From Loxodes magnus (taxonomy: Eukaryota > Ciliophora > Karyorelictea > Loxodida > Loxodidae): a stretch of DNA of 64,000 nucleotides. The translations under genes were made by a program, and so were the position numbers. The stretch lies in contig CAMPDV010000444.1 in NCBI GenBank assembly GCA_946699065.1, positions 62,001 through 126,000 of the forward strand, read 5' to 3'. Below the pieces are notes generated by a model. The model did no database searches. It saw only the letters and a list, made by a program, of their open reading frames with translations, and was not told the origin of the DNA. Numbering within the stretch: the stretch's first letter is position 1; each line of letters starts with the position of its first letter. This document shows, in pieces, positions 13,201-24,520 of the stretch.

Positions 13201-13405
13201 ACTTCTTCAGCTTTTTGATACTTAGATTTCGTTTGAGAACTAGATCAGAGCTCTCAAGTATTTCGTAGTCATAACTCAACTTCTACTTTCAGACTTTTCA
13301 GCTTTATTAATACTTAGACTTATTTTGAGAGCTAGTTCATAGATCTCACGCTAAGCGGAGTTTTAACTAAAAGTTCTAATTTCTGCTCTTTTCTAAAGTA
13401 TTTCT
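10290..13405. repeat. Satellite array of ~100-bp units
   Basis: About 30 degenerate head-to-tail units. A frequent core is GATAACGGATTCC, followed by AAACTTAAAGTTCTTCTTACAGTC and then a TTTTGAGAACTTGATCAGAG segment. Successive cores near 10812, 10913, 11007, 11112, 11213, 11307, 11411 and 11514 give 94-105 bp spacing. Units after about 12200 form a more diverged subfamily with GAACTAGATCAGAG. Unit length varies and is not a multiple of three, and no frame stays convincing, so I regard it as non-coding. Confidence 0.85.
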
Positions 13406-13499
13406 AGAGAGCTTTAACTATCTTTCCTTTTTCTTTTGATTCATGAATATAGTCTTAGAAGCTAGTTTTGATGTCTTATTTCTTTTTTAATAGCAATTT

Positions 13500-14600
13500 T
13501 CTTGCTTAGCATCAGGTTAAATACGTTCAGAAATAGCTCCTTAGATTAAGCTGAAATAATCGGGAAAAATCTACCTGGAAAAGCCTGGCTGGAGTATTCA
13601 AGCCTTTTGGCAAGTAATTCCAACCAGTGCAAGCTAATTAACTCACTCTCTTGTCGAACACACTTAGGTTAGAAAAGAGATCTGATAATAGACAACAAGA
13701 AATATTGATATAAAAGCTCTACTTGATACATAATAAAAATAATAAGTCTTAATCTAGCATCTTAACTCTTTCTTAATTATAACAGTAAATAAATGCTTTA
13801 TTAGTAAATTTAGATATACAAACTGAAATAAAAAGGCTAATATATAAGTATAAGGATTTAAATATATATTTTAGGTTGTTATTAAGAGCACTGAAGATTA
13901 ACAATTTATTAAGTAAGTTAAAACCAGTTTTTCTGGCCCTCTTTGACTTTCAAATATTCCTTTGATTGAAGAGTTGGGACTTAGAAAGAAAATTTAGTTT
14001 TAAAATACATTAAAGAGTTAGAGGCTAAATTTTAGGCTAAAAAGTTAAAGCATTTCTAGGTAAAGAAAAGAGTATTGGGATTGAAAAGGCAATCTAAATG
14101 AAGGAAAGATTTGAGAGATCAGTCAGCTGTTAATTAAGTTGAGGAATGTAATTATAATATAGGGATTGAAGATTGTCAGTATTAAAATCCAATGTTAGAA
14201 GTGATAATTACTATTCAGTCTAGCTCTAAAGAAGACGGAAAACGAGTTAATTTTCAGTAGTAGCAAAAATATAAAACTAAGAATAATTATAATTGTTCTG
14301 TGAAGCGTAAGCACGGAAAAGCATTTTTGACTGGTCTTAAACCTTGATAGTACTCCAAGTAGAAAATGAAGACATTCTCTCGTTTATATTAGTGTAGTAG
14401 AATCAAAAAAAATACAAAGCTATTATGAAATGTTTTTGGTAGGAAAAAAATGAAATAATTAATCAGAAGAAAAAAATCTAAAAGCCGTCCTTTAACCCTA
14501 CTAAGGCATATGAGTGAGAAAGTAATTCTAAAAGCTACTCTCTCAAGTAGCAACACTAGAAGAGACTTGGATTAATAAAGCATTTAGATTTATACTAATT
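13500..14600 (+). CDS. Hypothetical protein, Lys/Glu-rich
   Basis: Coding texture on the plus strand with TAA/TAG as Gln. 13530-13720 reads as a mixed globular sequence (for example GKAWLEYSSLL). 13870-14350 reads as a Lys/Glu/Leu-rich helix followed by a Cys/Asn/Gln-rich portion ending near KHGKAFLTGLKPW. A shift of frame near 13995 is needed, so the structure (intron, two genes or indel) is unresolved. The last part becomes basic. It lies between the end of the satellite and the WD40 gene. No family recognised. Confidence 0.4.
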
Positions 14601-15184
14601 TTAATTAATTTTATAGTTAAACGATATATTCTATTTTAACCTATCCTTAGCATCTTAATATTAAATATTATAGAGAACTTAAATTAAATATAGATTATCG
14701 GGGTAAGTACTTAATTACTTAAACTGTGTATCTTAATAATTTATTTGTAGTACTACTATCTTCTTATTTAAAATAGACTTGAAACTTCAATTTATTATTT
14801 TAAGCTATATTTGACTACTTAATTATACTTAGAATTAAAGAGACTAATTAGACTTTAATATGCTAGCACCAATTTTAAAAATGCTGTATCTTATTTCATT
14901 CAAGATGTGTAAATAATAAATTATATTAGTTTATTATTTTAAGAGAGATTTTTAAAAGTAAAAAGTTTAAATGAAATAGTAGTTAGAAAGTGGACAATTA
15001 AAAGATTTTATCTTATAAATTCTAAAAATACTTTGCTTTAAATAATTTGATGTTTTTTAATATTTATTCAAACTAGTTAATAAGAAACTTATTTTATTTA
15101 CTTTTTTTAATTAGTAAAAAGCTTAAAGAAACATTTTTTTAATTAAATGTAAGAGAAAAATAATAATTAATAACAATAACCTTA

Positions 15185-15480
15185 AAAAAATGGCAATATT
15201 TTATTTATCATTTAAAAGGGTCTACAACGAAATAAGGTTTATTTATTAAGAGTCTTTGATTTAAAGCACAAATAAGTTGTAATTAATAAATGCATATTAA
15301 AGTTATTATAATAAGGATATAATTCTTCGTTATAAACTTTTGAAATAATAAATTATCCTTTTATTTAAAAGTAAAAAGAAATAAAATAATTAAAATTGTA
15401 AAAGCATATACTATTAGTTTTATATTTTGTCTTATTTTAAGACAAAAATTTTAAAATTAATGCTTAAGAAATAAGATACT
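15185..15480 (+). promoter_or_regulatory. Conserved WD40 upstream block
   Basis: Sequence upstream of the WD40 start (TTTATCATTTAAAAGGG, GAGTCTTT, AAATGCATATTAAAGTTATTATAATAAGGAT, the TATCCTTTTATTTAAAAGT area) is recognisably repeated at 28345-28560 upstream of the truncated WD40 fragment. It may hold promoter elements, but it could equally be passively duplicated flank. No specific factor site is identified. Confidence 0.35.
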
Positions 15481-15594
15481 TATAAGTATGCTTAATAAAT
15501 AATTTAATTGTTTGTTTGTATTTAAATTAAGTAAAAAAAAATTAATTGAGTTATTTTATTTAAAAAGTTATAGAAGTAAGTTATAAAAATTAAA

Positions 15595-16666
15595 ATGGAG
15601 AAAAAAGAAAAGTAATTTACTAAAAGTATTTTTTTAAGAAAACTCTTAAGAGCGAGAAGCCATATTTTAGGGAAAATATCTCTGCTTCATTTTAAATATG
15701 AAATTCTGCCTAACTTATGTTACTAAAAGCTAATAAATAAGATTAGTTATGACCAAAGTAAAGGTATTTCTTTAATATTTTTTAGACTAAGTCCTCACTG
15801 GTCACTCTTCAGCTGTGTTATCGGTAGCTATATCAAGTGATCTGAATTGAATTATATCAGGTTCTGGATGGCCTGAATATTCGATAAAGATCTGGAATTT
15901 CCAGACGGGTGCTCTCCTAAGAACTATAACAGGACATACTTCTACTATTTGATCGGTAGTAATCTCCTCAGACTCTAGCTATATCGTATCAGGATCTGAA
16001 GACAAAACCATAAAGATCTGAAACTTATAGACTGGTGCTCTCATAAGAACTTTAGCAGGGCATACTGACTCAGTTAGATCGGTAGTAATCTCCCTTGACT
16101 CTAGCTATATTGTATCGGGATCTTACGATAACGCCATAAAAATCTGAAATTTCCACAATGGTGATCTTCAAAGAAATATAACGGGACATACTGATATAGT
16201 TAACTCGGTAGTAATCTCCTATGACTCTAGATATATTATATCGGGATCTTGGGATAAAACTATAAAGATTTGGGATTTCTAGACTGGTTAGCTTGTGCGA
16301 ACTCTTACTGGGCATTCAGACTGAATTTGATCGGTGATAGTGTCTAAGGATAATAGGTATATAATATCTGGCTCGGATGACAGTACTATTAAGATATGGG
16401 ACTTCTCTTCTGGCTAGTGTATTCGTATTCTTTATGGCCATACAAGTGATGTAACAAGTATTCAGTTAAGTGTTGATTCAAGCGTTATCTTTTCTGGATC
16501 TTACGATAAAACAATCAAGCTCTGGAACTTTGATAAGAGTGAGTGCACATAGACTTTATAAGGGCATACATCGTATATAAATTCTATAGCATTGAGTGTT
16601 GATAATAGATGGTTGGTATCAGGAGAGGATGATAAGACAATTAGAAAGTTGAGAGTTTCGAGTTGA
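15595..16666 (+). CDS. Seven-blade WD40 beta-propeller protein
   Basis: Exon 1 is 15595-15763 and exon 2 is 15786-16666; together they make 350 codons without interruption. Exon 1 encodes about 56 basic residues. Exon 2 carries seven WD40 repeats, recognisable by [48 protein letters not shown] and LQGHTSYI, each followed by an SGS(x)D ... IKIW segment. A seven-repeat propeller is a protein-interaction platform; partners unknown. TAG and TAA occur at Gln positions and TGA at conserved Trp positions in blades 1-5. The last sense TGA is about 112 codons before the terminal TGA (16664-16666), and later Trp codons are TGG. The start is supported by conservation of the same N-terminus in the pseudogene at 41144. 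This is the intact member; two broken relatives lie at 28740 and 41144. Confidence 0.92.
15764..15785 (+). other. 22-nt spliceosomal intron
   Basis: GTATTTCTTTAATATTTTTTAG interrupts the WD40 frame. Removing it joins YDQSK to the first blade. The pseudogene at 41144 has a homologous 19-nt version (41309-41327), and the fragment at 28.9 kb has a 20-nt version at the same point. Position and GT..AG ends are conserved while length drifts, which supports a real intron. Confidence 0.85.
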
Positions 16667-18577
16667 GTAACTTGCTATTTGACTTAATTTAATTTTACGA
16701 TTAAAGATATAAGATATTGGTTATTCATTTAAATGAATGTTTAATGGTAAAGATGTTCTTTGTTATATGAAGTGTTTGTTTTTTATTTATTTATTAAAAG
16801 GTTGTATATTATTAAATATTCTTGGTTTAAAAAAAAGAGTTGAGTAATATAGGTTATTGAAATTAGTGAAGTATGTTGATTTAAAGTGGTAATGTTAAAA
16901 AATATTTAAAGAATAATTTTGTTAAATGAAAACATGAAATAAATTTAAGTTTAATTTTATTCTATAAAATTTTATAGGTTTATTTTTAGATTTTGTAAAA
17001 ATTTCAAGTTGAGTAAAAATTTTAATTTTTTTGTGGAGTAGTTAAAATATTATTTATAAGGTTAAAGTTAGTTTATAATCTTGATTATAATTTATAAAAT
17101 TTAATTAAATATTTTATTTATTTTATTTTAAATTAAATTAAATTTTGTTTTTTATTATTTATTTTTTATGATTGATATTTAATATTGATTATTATTGATT
17201 ATTAATAATAATTAATAATAATTCTTAATTATTATTTATTATTAATATAAAATTTTTAATTTTATGTTTAATATTTTATGTTTCCGATTGGAAAAATAAT
17301 ATTTCTGATAATAAGTTTTATTTATCTTTCAGGTTTAGAGTTTAAATTTCATGAAAATGAAAAATTTGTTTTAGCTCAGCGTTTTATACTACCAAAGATT
17401 TTTGGGAAGGAATAAATTCAATTTTTTTTAATGTAAACAATTTTTGAATTTTGAGATCAATTTAAATTTTTTCAGGTAAATGTTATTAAAATTAATTTAA
17501 ATATGTTTACTCTTGTGTTTTTGATCAGGTTTAATTTTAATTTTAATTTTTATGTTCAACATGTTACGTTTCAATTAGAACAATTTTTTTCTGATAGTAA
17601 GTTTTATTATTTATGTTTCAATTTCAAAGCATAGATTTCTTGAAAATAAAAAATTCGTTTTTTAGCTCAGTTTTTTATACTAGAGGAAATTTCAAAGACA
17701 AAATAATCCTTTTTATTTCGGGATGAAAAAAGTTATAAAGGAATAAAATTTCAAAAAAAATTCCAAATATAAAAGATTTTTGAAAAAAATAGGAATTTAA
17801 AAAATTTTTTAGTATAATTAGAATTTGTAAATAATTTTTGTTAAAATGATATTTTGTAAAAATAAAAAAACTTATTTTTGTTTTAAGGAAAAATTTTTGA
17901 TTTGAAAAATTTTAACAAATTTTTATTTCTTTTTTATTTCAAGAAAAAAAATTTGATAAGTTTAATTTTTTTTGAAACGATAAAAAAGAAAAGTTATTGC
18001 TTATGTTTTTGATAAAAATGCATTTTTTTGACTTGGATGTAAAATTTTTTTAATTTGAATTTCTTTTCGAGTAAATGAAAAAACTAGTGATAAAATTTTT
18101 TTATTTTATAAGAATTCACTTAGTTGAAAAGAATCTCAATTAAAAAGGAGAGATAAGAAAGTAAAGAATGAAATTGTGAAAAATTATTTTTTATTTTTTA
18201 GCTCTGAGTCTTACAATACAGAAGATTTTCGTGATGGATAAATTAAAAAAAAGGGTTAGAGTTTTGAAAGATATAAAAATTTTTAACAATGCTTTTTAAA
18301 TTAAGAATTCAAAGATTAAGTTTATGAACTTTTTAACAAATTACTAAATAAGTTTGATTAGAATCCACATAAAATGACGGAGATTTCACACCGTTTTATA
18401 AGGTTTTGTAGACAATCCTGAAATCAATTTGATAATGCATATAGATTATAAGAATTTCTCCTACTAAATAATCTTGAAATAATGAATGATAGTAACGTTA
18501 ATACATCTATAAAAAAGAAACTGTATAATTATATTGTAATTATTATATCATTATAAGCACCAATTTAAAGTAAAAAT
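16667..18577. other. AT-rich intergenic stretch
   Basis: Long A and T runs with no convincing reading frame on either strand. Contains the dispersed repeat annotated at 17235-17710. The end near 18200 has another weak copy of its GCTC..TTTTATACTA piece. Nothing else recognised. Confidence 0.6.
17235..17710 (+). repeat. Two direct copies of a ~180-bp AT-rich repeat
   Basis: The segment around 17260-17415 (TTTCCGATTGGAAAAATAAT ... TTTTAGCTCAGCGTTTTATACTA ... TTTTTGGGAAGGAATAAA) recurs at about 17565-17720. Shorter relatives sit near 18195 and 43680 and, on the opposite strand, near 47470. The 43-kb relative also lies downstream of a WD40 copy, so it may be part of the ancestral WD40 locus. Confidence 0.5.
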
Positions 18578-20990
18578 ATGGAAAATACTTAAAATTCACT
18601 TGTCTTAACTAGTGACTCTTCTTTAATTGATTATAAAGAAGCTGCAAACTGATAGATCAAGCACAGGCAGGTGCATAAAAACCACCAAATAAAAGAAAAG
18701 GAGTTGCTACAAATCAAATAAGTAAATATAATAATGGATTTATTAAGAAAATTATTAAATATCTGTAGTCAAAAATTATAAAATAAATTCTTACACGTTC
18801 CACTGAAATCAATTCGAAATTCTCTTCATCGTGGACATCAATTGTAGCATTTATTGAAAGAAAAATAAACCTATAAGTAAACTAGTTTAACCGCCTAAAA
18901 TATTACCGCAGAAGATACAAAAAGATAATCCAAAAAATCTTTGCAAAATTAAGATATTATCTAAGATACTCCGATCTCTTAAGATAGGCTTTCAAATCTG
19001 AATTAAAATTTAAATAAAAATATCCTTTTCAATAGAAAAAAATACATAAACTTAAGATTTATTTTTGAATAATAGTAATCAAATTCGATTAAATTGAATG
19101 TAATAAAAACTGTTAAAAGTAAGACAATAATATTATTTCTGTTAATTCAAAGTATCACTATTTATCTGATTTTTAGAATTAAAATAAAAAACTATAATAA
19201 AATGGTGGCCCGATTAAATTAAATTCAAAATTAAGCAATTAATAATTCGTTTAATGAAATTTAATTTTTTAGGTATAAAAGTACTTAAATATGATTTATA
19301 AAGATTAATAGATAAGAACTATTTATTAAATGAAAAGTTAGATAGTACAGAAACAAAATACCAACTAGAAAAATAAACCTTGATAAATTACTAAGAATCA
19401 TCAAAAGCATATTATAAAACTCATATTAATAAAATTAATTAGAAATTCAAAAAAATAAAAAATAAAGAAAAGTTACTAAAATTTGACTTATAATATTATT
19501 AGGAAAAGCTTTTGTAAAAATAATTAGAATTAAAACAGATAAAAAATAACTCATTAATAACTTTAAAGTATAAGATTAATATGAGTAATATTCATTAGAG
19601 AATGTTACTTACTAATTATATCTTTCTAAAGTAAAACATAATTAATAACTACTTTAGAAAGTTTATCAATAAAAATTTGAGAGAAATTAGTTTTCATTTT
19701 AATCCAAAGAGTAAATAAGAGTTCACGAATAATCAGTATAAACAACTTACGCCAATTCTAAAGAGATAACTGTTTAAACAGATTTTATAATAATATGTAT
19801 TGAATAAAGAACTTAAACTAACAATAGAGTTTTTATAAATTAAGAAGCATAAACGCAATAGATAAATTAGAATGGATCAAACATAAACTGAAGAATCATT
19901 ATTATATTCAAAATAGGAATATTTAAAATAATAAATTTCATTCTACTAATAGTAATTTTCTGGATAACAACACATTTGGTAACTACTTTAAGAAGTTTGA
20001 TAATAAAAAACTAATATTGAACTTGAATTAAACTATATTTTTAATTATAATTAATAACTGAAATCTTAAAATTAAAAAGTAACTGATTAAGTATAAATAT
20101 TATTAAGCTAACTTGAAATTTTGAACTTTGAATGAGAAAAAAAATTTTTAGAAATCGGATTTATGTAATAATCTTAATAGAATCTATAACTGAAAGAATT
20201 GGATTATTAAAGCATATTGAGTTCATTATATTTGTAAAAAAATAAGTATATCCAAAAATTTAAAGATGCTTTCAAATAAACAAAAATACCTTAACTATAG
20301 AATGATTACACACAGGTTGAAATTTAATCCAGTGATTAAAAAATTCAAACAATTATTTTTACTTTAGATACGGCTACTGGTACAGACCTACTACATTTGG
20401 ATTAAATTTCCTAGGGCGACTTTATTGATTCTAAATGCATAATAAATAATATGATAAACTAAATGAGCAACTAATCAATTAAATAAAAGCTTTTGATAAA
20501 GTTGCATCAGAAAAAATGTACTTTAATTGAAAATCTGAAATAGAGCCAAAGTTTTAAGTAGTAAATTTCTTCCAATTTAACATTTTCTTTCCATAAAATT
20601 CTGTTAATAATCTTTTTAAATTTTCAAATCTCTCATTCATAAAATCTAAAATAGGATACTCAAGCAAATTCTTTGGAATAAGATTCTATAAATTAATTAA
20701 AGAGAAAATATCCAGATCCATATTTTCCATCTACTAAATAACATATCAATAAATGGAAGAAAATTAGGCTTTAATAAAAAATTACAATGTTAATTCAAAA
20801 TAGCTAAGAGACTTTATATTATCTAACTTTTGAAGAAGAACTAATTTCTAAACTATAATTTAAAGTAGATACGTTGTTCTTGACTAGGAACTTGATAAAG
20901 GATAGATTTACAGTCAAGTAGTTAAAATTAATATTGATAAGAGATTATTAAAGATATATAGCAGAAAATATCTCTATATTATAATTTAAT
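18578..20990 (+). CDS. Long coiled-coil-like protein, unrecognised (frameshifts)
   Basis: An ATG at 18578 opens a Ser/Thr-rich N-terminus (MENTQNSLVLTSDSS). After a one-base shift near 18650 the frame continues as a basic globular part (for example SWTSIVAFIERK and RRRYKKIIQKIFAKL) to about 19250. From about 19310 it becomes Lys/Gln/Leu-rich and looks like coiled coil. A further portion at about 20520-20990 (for example KFFGIRFYKLIKEKI) is again more globular. At least three one-base shifts are needed, so this could be one gene with sequencing errors, two genes, or a decaying gene. The LINE endonuclease frame starts immediately after. No domain recognised. Confidence 0.4.
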
Positions 20991-20999
20991 TTTATGACT

Positions 21000-22835
21000 A
21001 AAACAAATAACATTAAAAAAAATAGGTTCATCTTGAAATCAGTAGACAAAAAAAGAAATTTTAATTTATAAACCTGAGTAAAAAAGAGACTCTTAACTAA
21101 ATCAACAAGGAAAACAAATTATTTTAGATCAAGATAATCACTAAAAAAGAAGAAGCGTTAATCAAATTAAGATTGAACATGTCAATATAAATGGATTAGC
21201 AAGTAAACTATATAAAGTAGAAGAATTCATAAGAGAGAATAGTATTGACATTTTTTCAATTAATGAAATTTGGTAAAAACAAGATTTCCATCCAATATTA
21301 ATATAAGGTTATAGAACTTATTACAAAAATTCAGGAAAAGGAGGAGGTGTATGTCTAGTTATTAAAGAAGAACTTAGTAGTATTGAAGAAACTAATATTA
21401 TTGATATATCCTAGAATTGATTTATCATAGCCAAACTAGATAATATATTAATTACGTCCTGTTACATGCCAGATAATAGCTAAAATGAGAACATAAAAGA
21501 CCAAGCATATTACTATATTAATTTGCTACTTAATCAATTCTCGAATAACCCACATATTCTAATGAGAGATTTAAATGCTACTTTATAAGATTATGGAGAT
21601 AATCCTAATAATGACTATAAAATACAAACAGATTCTAGGAATTTCTTATTCAGAAGTATCTTGAAATAGTAAATCATATGAACAGCAACACTTACATACA
21701 TAAAGGAACATATTTTATGTATTGCAATGACTATATTGTAATAAACAATCACCTGAATATTAATCAATTTGAAAACTTCTAGGTTCATTATAACTAACTA
21801 TTTACTGATCACATACCAATTACGGTAAATTTTCTCTTCAACCAATTCTCTATTATGACATAATTACCTAAAGAAAATATAAAATTAGCAGGCTACAACA
21901 CCCTATTGACAGATAAAAATATTAAGAATCTTTTTTGAAACTTATAATGAATTTTTTTAATCTGATAGGAATAATTTAGAGGATTAATACTCATGTATTA
22001 AACTTAATATATAATATAATGCAGACGTAATATTAGGTTCATTTATTCCAGACCCTAAATATAATAAACTTACAAAAGACCTCATAAAGAAGTATATCGA
22101 AGTTAAAAGAGCTAATCAAGTATATAAAGAAACTTACGCGTAGTTTGGAAGAATTAATTAATAAGTAATTCCCTTTTTAAGAGCAATTGGTAAGAAGGAT
22201 ATTAATATAGAGATTAAGTAACAAGACTACCTGAATGTTACGAAATAGATATTAATAATTAGGAATATAATAGTAGCTTTAATACTTTTACAAAATATAT
22301 TAAAAGTAAGATTCAACATTAACTTTATGAAGTAACTATTAAAAGACTAAAAAGGATGCCCACTGCAAAGTTATTTATAGAATAATTAGAATAATAATAA
22401 TAATTCCCGTAAATTACCTATCAAAAACTAAATAAATAGTATCGAAAAGAAATAATTAGTATATACAAACTCAGAACCTAAAGTTACAACTTTCGCAAGG
22501 ATCTTTAAGACAGACATTATTTAGTTGAGAATTCCCATTGTATGTGAAGAGATTTGATTAATTTGAACATATTCTGGAATGGGATTGTTATATAGATATG
22601 CGAGAATGGTTAATAGCAAAAATTGGAAAATGCGAAATTAGAAAATTAATAAACTATGACCAAATTATATATAAAACATACAAAAAATGGCTGGCTTCAA
22701 GAAAGGTTTTTTTACCACCTCCTCAGAGTAGGAGAGAAAACCTGAAGCATCATCTCTAACCACGTCTTAGCTTTAACTAACCCACTCTTCTTCCTAAGAT
22801 TTATTAGATCCTCAGAAAATAATTTTTGAAAACCT
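21000..22835 (+). mobile_element. Non-LTR retrotransposon (LINE) ORF2 remnant: endonuclease plus C-terminal zinc finger, RT absent
   Basis: From about 21170 the translation shows an apurinic-type endonuclease: HVNINGLASK, then INEIW, then GGGVCLVI, a Tyr-x-Pro (CYMPDN), RDLNA in place of the usual GD-x-N, and DYIVINN ... FTDHIPITV near 21720-21840. After a Lys-rich linker (KRANQVYKETY) the frame passes to a LINE tail with KLRTQSYNF near 22460 and a CCHC-like finger VCEE ... EHILEWDC near 22540-22600. No reverse-transcriptase motifs lie between them, although RT normally sits there. One-base shifts near 21670 and 22555 are needed. The element is non-autonomous and probably dead; the missing RT looks like an internal deletion. 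Confidence 0.75.
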
Positions 22836-22842
22836 CTAAAAA

Positions 22843-23337
22843 ATGCAAAATGATAATAACGAACTTTCCATAAAACTTAATTCACTGAAAGAATAAATCT
22901 AATGCCTGATCAATAACGTGAACACGCTAAGATAAGAAAATAGTAACTACAAGACTGAACTCAGCAATCATCCTTAGTTATTAGAATTTAACTAGAGAAT
23001 CAAGCAGACAGAAGAAAAATTAAACTAATTCGCTGAGATTACTGAGAGTCTGTTTCATAAAAAATCTCTTTCACAACGATCCTATGGATATAGAGCCAGC
23101 AATTCAACAAAAAGAAATAGAATGAAGGAAAAACCTAAATGCTGGTTCTGTAGAAAACCTGGTCATTTTGTAAGACAATGCTGGAAATATTAAAATAAAC
23201 AAAATGAAGAGAATAAAAGAATTTAAAAAACTCTGAATAAATTAAGCAGATTGTATGTTACTCAAGAGGGTAAAATTTATAGACTTAAGATAACAAACGT
23301 AAAAAATTAGTAAATCGGTCCTGAAGAAAATATATGA
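22843..23337 (+). CDS. Gag-like coiled-coil protein with CCHC zinc knuckle
   Basis: Intact 165-codon frame from ATG 22843 to TGA 23335-23337. Residues about 1-75 are Leu/Gln/Glu-rich (LNSLKEQIQCLINN and LRQENSNY) and should form a coiled coil. At residues about 100-113 there is a classical knuckle CWFCRKPGHFVRQC (C-x2-C-x4-H-x4-C). The tail has LSRLYVTQEGKIYRLK, close to LFRIYPTQSGKIYRKK of the ORF at 38184. Such proteins are ORF1/Gag products that bind retrotransposon RNA. It lies 8 nt after the LINE ORF2 tail, the reverse of the usual ORF1-ORF2 order, so it may belong to a neighbouring element. A domesticated host gene is possible. Confidence 0.8.
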
Positions 23338-23379
23338 TTTATCACTTTAATTTATTATTATTATTATACATTTCTCAGG

Positions 23380-24520
23380 TTCAGCTTAAATATCTCAAAT
23401 ATTAAAATTTATAGAGTAAGCATTTATTCATTTCTGCGAACCACATTTTAAACCTCTAAGATTTATTTCCATTATAGGCTCTTATAGATTGTACTTCATC
23501 ATAAAAATTAGTAAGTAATTTTCTGATTCAAGGGAAGGATTCCTATAGCTGTTTTTATGCTAAATCCAAAAATTTATATTTCATCCACATCTCAGCTAAT
23601 AATTCCTCTCCTCCTTCAGCTACAAGTTTACAAATTAAAAAATTAAGGTCCAATCCCTGTTATTTTTTACAGCTAAGCCAAATCTCTTTTTTAATCTTAA
23701 CTGTCAAATAATATATAATCTGTTAAATTTTAACTACTAATTAGGTATTTCAATTTCCTGATTCGACTATCCAAGAATAAGAACAAAATGCATTTAAATC
23801 TATCTGACTTTGAATTTATAAATAGTGTAACGTTTTATTCAAAATATGCAGAATTTCAGTCTATAAAATATCTTTTTCTATTATCTTTTTAACTTCTGTC
23901 TGATAAGCTTAGCGTTTATAACTGATAAAACCTCGCTTTTCTTCTTCTCCTATTAACCAATTTACTAATATTGGTTTAGTTATAATTTATCTGAAAACCA
24001 GATCAACTCATAATAGGTGAGTAATTCAAGTAAGAGCTTATTATGGAACAAGGCAACTTAATAAATGATTCTTATGAATGGGAAGACAGTTTACAGTATT
24101 TAGTCTTGATGGCTTATAACTTGCATGTAACTGTTTTGTGCGGTTGCTTCAATTTTTATATCTAAAGAAGATTAAGTTCTTTTTTCTTATTTTTGTGCTA
24201 AAAAATCATTCTTAGTAAGCAATAAATATGCTTAGAGAAAATTCAGATATGAAACTTTATCTTTATCTCGCAAAAAAAAATCAGAAAGCCTCATTAAATT
24301 TTATCTCTCAATAGAAAATCAAATCTTTGCTTTCATCTTCTTCGCGCTTGGTATAAAAGTCTTACCACTGTGGACTTTTACTGTTCTAGCTACGGTTTTT
24401 GAAGTTTTTGCAACGTTAAAAATTACTAATGTTCGGATTTATTCCTTTTATTTTAAATCCTTTTAATGCTTGCTTGAGATCTTTAAGATTTTTCTTTTTA
24501 TATGATGAATTGCCTTCCAT
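23380..24520 (-). CDS. Hypothetical helical protein
   Basis: ATG (complement 24518-24520) opens MEGNSSYKKKNLKDLKQ. A 9-T run near 24272 must be read as 8 for the frame to continue (EAFWFFLRDKDKVSYLNF). The middle (VALFHNKLLLELLTYYE) and the C-terminal third after a further shift near 23900 (CKLVAEGGEELLAEMWMKY and FAEMNKCLLYKF) look like folded helical protein. The stop is uncertain: no TGA appears in the last frame before it meets the convergent Gag-like ORF, so the given end is approximate. An alternative frame near 23620 recalls a polymerase-X motif but is not supported in context. No family assigned. Confidence 0.5.

Noticed and set aside
10290..13405. Satellite as a coding tandem repeat (~34-residue units)
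   Set aside because: Unit length varies between about 94 and 110 bp and is not a multiple of three, and the reading frame is not maintained from unit to unit.
16070..16315. 81-codon minus-strand ORF with internal repeats
   Set aside because: It is the antisense shadow of WD40 blades 3-5; the repeats come from the propeller.
23560..23700. Possible DNA polymerase X (helix-hairpin-helix plus RRG...DVD-like phrase) in one minus-strand frame
   Set aside because: The two motifs are only about five residues apart instead of the usual several tens, flanking sequence does not fit, and another frame reads better as protein.
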